From Leptasterias polaris (taxonomy: Eukaryota > Echinodermata > Asteroidea > Forcipulatida > Asteriidae): 64,000 nt of DNA. A model generated the notes under the pieces. It worked only from the letters and a program-made list of their open reading frames with translations, was not told the origin of the DNA and searched no databases. This document shows, piece after piece, positions 59,201 to 64,000 of the stretch (its first letter is position 1; each line of letters opens with the position of its first letter). Position numbers and translations under genes: made by a program. Where the stretch lies: assembly GCA_037783415.1 (NCBI GenBank), contig JAZGTN010000225.1, positions 248,001 through 312,000 of the forward strand, given 5' to 3'.

Positions 59201-60041
59201 AACAACTGACGAAAAGTGCCCCCATAACACACTACTGTCGTCGTTTCAAGCCTACATAACCGTATTAACAACACTGAGCACACGGGTACACGGGTGTAGC
59301 GGGCGCCACCATTTTGTATCTATAGGTTTCACCCCTCTAAATAGACTCCCATAGCAAACAATGATAAATGCTAAATATTCAAAAATTCTCAAAAAATAGT
59401 TAAAAGTCTCTCAGCCTCTTGAAAACCAATCAAATATATTTTCAGACCACTAAACTTCAGATTTCTTTTCAATTTTTGGCAGGTCAGCCGTTTGGAATTT
59501 TTGCTAATTACCCAAGAAAAAAACACCCCCGAAAATGTGTTTTTTCCCAAACCGACTTGCCGCCAGTTTTCATGAGGCACTCCTCCAATTCCCAAGCTAA
59601 ATAGGACCAACTTTAAAGCCCAAATTTATCAAATCTCCTCAAAACTTGAAACCCAGAACCCCCAGGTTGTGATAAGTTCTTATAATTACACACTCTATTA
59701 GTTGCATGACCCCCAAAACGTTATAATTAAAAATAAGTTGTGGGTTTACAAATTATGATAAGTAGCTTGGCGCATGAATTTTTGGTCGATTTAGAGTAGT
59801 GCACCCCTATCGTGAGAGCAGTAGTCTCGGGCAAAGCAGCCCTCTCGCGGGATATTGAGAGAGAGCCGTTTCGCTATCATAGACAGACATTTAACGACTT
59901 GTACACAAGTCTATTTGGGACCACAATGGACCGGTCCAGGAAGTTCGAATAGACGCGCGAGACTTGCACTGTCTATACCATTGCACAGTCTATAAAATGG
60001 AGACATTCCTTCCTCCATGAATTCTACCTCCATGATTATAC

Positions 60042-60073
60042 CATAGAGAAAGGACCACAGTCCTTTCTCTATG
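60042..60073. repeat. Perfect 14-bp-arm hairpin
   Basis: CATAGAGAAAGGAC, loop CACA, then GTCCTTTCTCTATG. The arms match exactly. Too short alone for a typical animal pre-miRNA, and the flanks do not extend the stem cleanly. Confidence 0.95.
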
Positions 60074-60267
60074 ATTATAAATTTATACCATCTATTCCTA
60101 CCTCCACCAGGGTTTCCTTTGCCCACGTCCAAACCAAAACCGATCCAAAATGCAGTGCCTAATTATTGCCAGGGTTCATAATTTTTGACGGCTATTTCCG
60201 TTGAAGAATTATATTTATAACCAGAATAAACCATGGAGGAAGGAATACATTCTCTGCCTAGGTGGGA

Positions 60268-60275
60268 TGACGTCA
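60268..60275. promoter_or_regulatory. Consensus CRE (TGACGTCA)
   Basis: A full palindromic CREB/ATF site nested between CTAGGTG and CACCTAG, so it also sits in a small inverted repeat. A second TGACGTCA lies at 61239-61246. No nearby gene on either strand is identified. Confidence 0.5.
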
Positions 60276-62570
60276 CCTAGCTAGACAAGACCATTATAAT
60301 AATAACTTCCGGTAGGTGCCTGTGATCTTAGGAATCACCGATGACGGTTTGCATATAATTTCAAGAAGTTACGTGTACGTGGGATATGGATCCATGGTGG
60401 TGTAATGCAAACACGAAGCTTGAAGGCAAAGCATGACAAACTGCTGAATTCCCCCACTCGATCACCGAGTCACCAGTCAGAATGAGCCTATTAACAGTAG
60501 GAGCCCGTACGTTTGTTTTAGTTATGGTCCAATCCGTGACTGTCCTTGATGATGTGGACTACGATTACACATGGGCACAGTCCACCAACGAAACTGTTTT
60601 GAAAGTTGAGAGTGGTTCTTGCATGGTCGTGTTGATCACCAAAACTTCTGTTTGTCTCGTCTTGCGGTTGAAACTAGCGGAAAAGACTTCATCAAGCAAT
60701 AGTCTACGCTGGCTGGCAGGTGTATAACTTCGTTGGCCATTTTATTTCGTCAAGGGCAAGGACATTGCGCTGGCCAGCAGCTTCTAAGAAGACTTTCACT
60801 AACGGGGTAAGATTTTCATATTGGTGTCTATTGAGTATTGGGAGCCAAGTTATTTGGAAGTACTTATGTTGTGCACTGAGCACGTTTCCCTAAGTTCATG
60901 GAGGGTTTTAAACCATGGATAAGGGGGGTCAGGAATAAGTGAACTGGGGCTGGCTGCTGCTGCAATATTCAATTCAATCTGTACCGACCGTAGTAATTTT
61001 CTATGGAAATACTCGAGTTATTTCGAGGCAAAAAAATGTAGTGTAAGCTGAGTTCGTTACCGAAAAACATATTTTGCCCAACCTCATTATTTAATTGACT
61101 TATTTATAGTACATGAATATTTAATTAGCCAATCTTGAGACCACCATATCTCAAAATGGTCCGATCATCAAATTTTTTACGATTATATACTTCTGGGTTA
61201 CTGTTTAATTGTATATGATAATCAAGTTTTCGTCATCGTGACGTCATCATGTGTCAAAATACATCAATTCAAAGTTTATTCGTACAAATTTCCATCTTCT
61301 GAACCGTAAGTCGTTCTCGTCGGAGTTATATTCTTTATACCGTACTTACTTTAGGACGTGGCCCCACTGGGTTACCCCCCCCCCCCCCCTTTGATCTTTA
61401 CTTCCAGTTCAAACGGGAAGCTCTAACTAAAAAATATATATTATATTATAAAATAAAAAATCTCCTGAGCCTTAATATGTCCAAAAGTAATATTTTGTGT
61501 GACATACTGCCGCCGGCCATCTTAGTCATGTTCTTTGTATCCAGTAACAGTAATAAATGCTAATATTCATTAGACAAAAGGAACCGGACTATAATTCCTT
61601 CCAACCTCGGTTTGGTTACATAAACATAGGGTTGAATGGGAGAAAAACAAGATGACCGCACCAGGATTAAGGAGCCTTTCATTGGCATTAATTTTAAATG
61701 AACATTTTCAAAGGTGATTGGTTTGTCCATCGACTCGACATCAAGTCGTGGAAAAAGTGTTAAACCGTTTCATTCAGGAACTATTTTAAGGGAGAAAATA
61801 ACAACTTTCAACAATGATCGAATGATTTCAACTTTACTCAATAAACCCAATCATGTATCGTTGTTATTATAATTCATATTTGATAAGCTGGTGTTGTTGC
61901 TGAGAGACTCAAGTTGTACAGTATGTGCCCCCGGACCTTCGGTGGCCTAGGGAGAGCTGACACGGCCGGTCCCGAGAGATTTGGAGGATCCGTGGTCCCG
62001 AGTTGATAGCGATATTGTGAAGTGTCCACCAAGTAACAAAACCATGACTAATTCTTCCCCAGTACATGCGACACTGTGGGCTGTGTGCTTTTCTAAAAAG
62101 GGGAAACAGGACTAGTCCCCTGACTGCCACTTTAATTATTCAGTGATGAAATGCAATCACGTAGATGCTCTCATTAATTGTTAATGTCGATGTCGAGGCC
62201 AGTAAGAGCTGGACCGTGTAAAGTTGTTCACCAATGTATGTGTGCTCACGGTGAAAATATGCTTCTATAGGTCTGTACGGTGATGCTTCATAGGTGCAGC
62301 CATCTTGTTCCTCTCACATTCAAACTAATGTCACCAAACCGAGGCTGGAAGGTGGAGTAGTCAGCCGCTTGACTTTGCTGATGGGAGTCAGGGTATGTTC
62401 TTGCTATTTCTCTTGAATTAATAACGTAACGAACAACCCTTAAAACTGATGTGATTTAAAATGGTCGCTCGCTTTTTTGTTGTTCAAAGTAGGTGATGAT
62501 GAATGATAATATCGTGATAAACTTAGATACCAACCACACTGTAAACAGTTTTGCAATCACACAGAATGCT

Positions 62571-63030
62571 GTACCTTTTCTTGATTCAAAGATTGTAATC
62601 GTTGTTTCAGTTTCTGGCATTGTTAATGTTATACCTACTCTTGATTCAACGAGATTTTAAGCATAACTGTCAGTAACACCAGATTTGCCTTTTTAAACCA
62701 GTGCAGTGCTAGACTGCTTGATTCGAAAGAGAACAATTCAGCGATGCATAATTCGCAATTTTTGCAGACCAATGATGTACCTTATCTTGATTCATAGATA
62801 GTAAAAAGTCAACCAGTAGCACAAGCTTTCTCGATTTACCAATCAGAGTAGCACTCAGTTTTTTAATATTAGTGGTGAACCTTGTATTGATTTATAGAGA
62901 TTACCAGCTAATACGTAATAGCACCAGCTTGTCCATTCAATAATGTAGCCGATAATTAATCGGTCAAGCCAATTAGTGCAGCGTTATTAGTTTGTCATTA
63001 CAAATTATGTGACTTGTCTTGATTTTTAGA
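62571..63030. repeat. Degenerate dispersed-period repeat
   Basis: Variants of ACCTTTTCTTGATTCAAAGA recur near 62571, 62632, 62778, 62878 and 63011 with spacings of about 60-150 bp and decayed intervening sequence. Possibly the remnant of an old tandem array. Confidence 0.4.
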
Positions 63031-64000
63031 GAGTATAGCCAATAACCAAATGTGTACATGCAACGGTACCTCATCATGGAGTGTATCCATTGGTTATTTG
63101 AGTATACAACATACGGTAATTACTTCAAATCTTACTTCGAGACGCGAACACTCGTCTGTGCAGCCTTCATTTTGCTGTAATATTTGACTTGCCAACTGAT
63201 AACAAATGTAGAGTTGGATTCACCTATGTGTGTCATGAAACAGAGACTGGATATAAAGTCACCTTTAAATCAAAAATCTCTGTATACCCTGGCAATGTAA
63301 TAAATAATGCAACCACATGGTATTTGTCAAATTATTCATGCAAATTTTTAATAATGTGTACTATCTGGGGGGGGGGGGGCTCAGAACATTTGTTTTGGTG
63401 TCGTTTATTCACAGGTGGCATCTTAGTGGGTGTTCGGCCTCCAGCCGAACGCCTATTGTTTTTGTTCAAGCTTTTGGAGACTTTCTTCTCCTTCTTCAAC
63501 GGAACTCTTCTCCGCAGCATAACTAAAGGTTGAAACTGAAATGAACCTTTAAATCAAATCTTACTCTTTCAAAAAATGTCTACACATTGGATTTATACAA
63601 TCTATACATTATTGGACAAATTCTGCAAATCTCAACAAAAGTCAAACAATTTTCAAGTTGGCATATTATAGTCTTCCGGTTCAAATTTTGTCACAAACTT
63701 GATGGATCCCTCGGAGTCACCGATAAGTCCATTCGCCTTGACCTTCTTTAAGTTACCCGTCTTTTAAGGGGACATCCGTATAGGGGGAGGGGAGGTAGAA
63801 TCAACTTCCATTTTGGCAAGAGGTTAGAGATTAATGCGTAATTTCCGGCCATTGACAGCCCTCTAAACACGGCCATGTACATATACCATCAGACTAGGAA
63901 TCAGATATTTACAAAATACAGATTTTTCATATTCTCGAAATCCTTCAGAAATTAAGAAAATGACAGAACAACAACATCGATTCATTTTGAAAGCTCCCTG

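Larger units (their letters stand above)
48769..59806. repeat. 1.76-kb tandem repeat, six full units plus 0.27
   Basis: Units start near 48769, 50530, 52291, 54051, 55808, 57566 and 59325; periods are 1761, 1761, 1760, 1757, 1758 and 1759 bp. Differences are few: lengths of two poly(G) runs, one deleted C (GCACCTATAAGG) and GTGGACAAT for GTGAACAAT shared by units 5 and 6, and GGCTTGGGTTTT in unit 4. Each full unit contains a G-rich block, a cluster of about ten CTAGGGTTT motifs and, on the minus strand, a 35-nt splice-bounded segment. The unit encodes no long protein; the same 60-73 residue frames recur only because the units are identical. Confidence 0.98.
48641..59913. mobile_element. 11.3-kb TIR-bounded block containing the 1.76-kb array
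   Basis: The left boundary TAGACTTGTGGACAAGTCGT at 48641 and the right boundary ending TACACAAGTCTA at 59913 are inverted repeats (about 24 of 26 positions match). Both sides also have CTCTCGCG-rich subterminal sequence. The short element at 13988-14341 has the same type of ends. No transposase gene was found; whether the block moved as one unit is inference. Confidence 0.55.
59914..64000. other. Intergenic right flank, no gene recognised
   Basis: Contains a strong hairpin (60042-60073), CREs at 60268-60275 and 61239-61246, poly(C) at 61375-61390, a degenerate repeat at 62571-63030, GCCATCTT YY1-like cores near 61515 and 62301, poly(G) at 63367 and a GTTCGGC/GCCGAAC hairpin at 63432-63450. 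The best plus-strand frame (60482-60727, 81 residues, hydrophobic start) resembles nothing I know and is not called. Confidence 0.5.

Noticed and set aside
48833..59610. Recurring 73-, 62- and 61-residue frames in the 1.76-kb units as a tandem gene family
   Set aside because: They overlap on opposite strands, several begin with TTG rather than ATG, and they match nothing that I know. Their conservation reflects array homogenisation, not selection.
60482..60727. 81-residue plus-strand frame with a hydrophobic start as a first exon of a new gene
   Set aside because: There is a possible donor after it, but no downstream exon or family match could be found. Noted only in the region entry.

Overview
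The window is animal nuclear DNA, AT-rich, with one recognisable protein-coding gene and a dense load of short non-autonomous transposons, satellites and minisatellites. The gene is an atrophin / RERE (arginine-glutamic acid dipeptide repeats) orthologue on the minus strand. I reconstructed it from splice sites and reading-frame phase: one probable 5' UTR exon and 17 coding exons (47098 down to 24525). Every splice phase agrees, giving an open frame of 5643 nt, or 1880 residues plus stop. Domain order is BAH, ELM2, SANT, GATA-type zinc finger, a long disordered centre, then the atrophin C-terminus. The single orthologue combined with the repeat families (a short TIR element beginning AAAGGCAGTG, tRNA-derived SINEs) suggests a marine deuterostome invertebrate. 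From memory an echinoderm such as a sea star or sea cucumber fits best; I could not check this.

Layout. 1-23.5 kb: intergenic, no gene recognised. It carries seven copies of a small inverted-repeat element full of GGGTCA/TGACCC half sites, several other TIR elements, a 3 x 50-bp tandem repeat, and mono- and tetranucleotide tracts. 23.5-48.0 kb: the RERE gene. Its introns hold a 92-copy 50-bp satellite (intron 9), a 26-copy 21-bp minisatellite and a short TTAGGG tract (intron 8), two tRNA-derived SINE pieces, several MITEs, a duplicated splice donor beside exon 9 and a decayed copy of part of exon 13. 48.0-48.64 kb: promoter-proximal DNA with two more MITE-type sequences. 48.64-59.91 kb: an 11.3-kb block bounded by inverted terminal repeats and filled by a nearly identical 1.76-kb tandem repeat (six full units plus about 0.27). 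59.9-64 kb: intergenic, with a perfect 14-bp-arm hairpin, two consensus CREs and degenerate repeats.

How it fits together. RERE proteins are nuclear co-regulators: BAH, ELM2 and SANT engage chromatin and histone deacetylases, and the atrophin C-terminus binds transcription factors such as orphan nuclear receptors. It is notable, though only suggestive, that the DNA next to this nuclear-receptor corepressor gene carries four perfect GGTCAnnnTGACC palindromes, all inside one transposon family. The most unusual structures are that element family, the TIR-bounded 1.76-kb array just upstream of the promoter, the intronic 50-bp satellite with higher-order structure, and an octad-like repeat in the large central exon.
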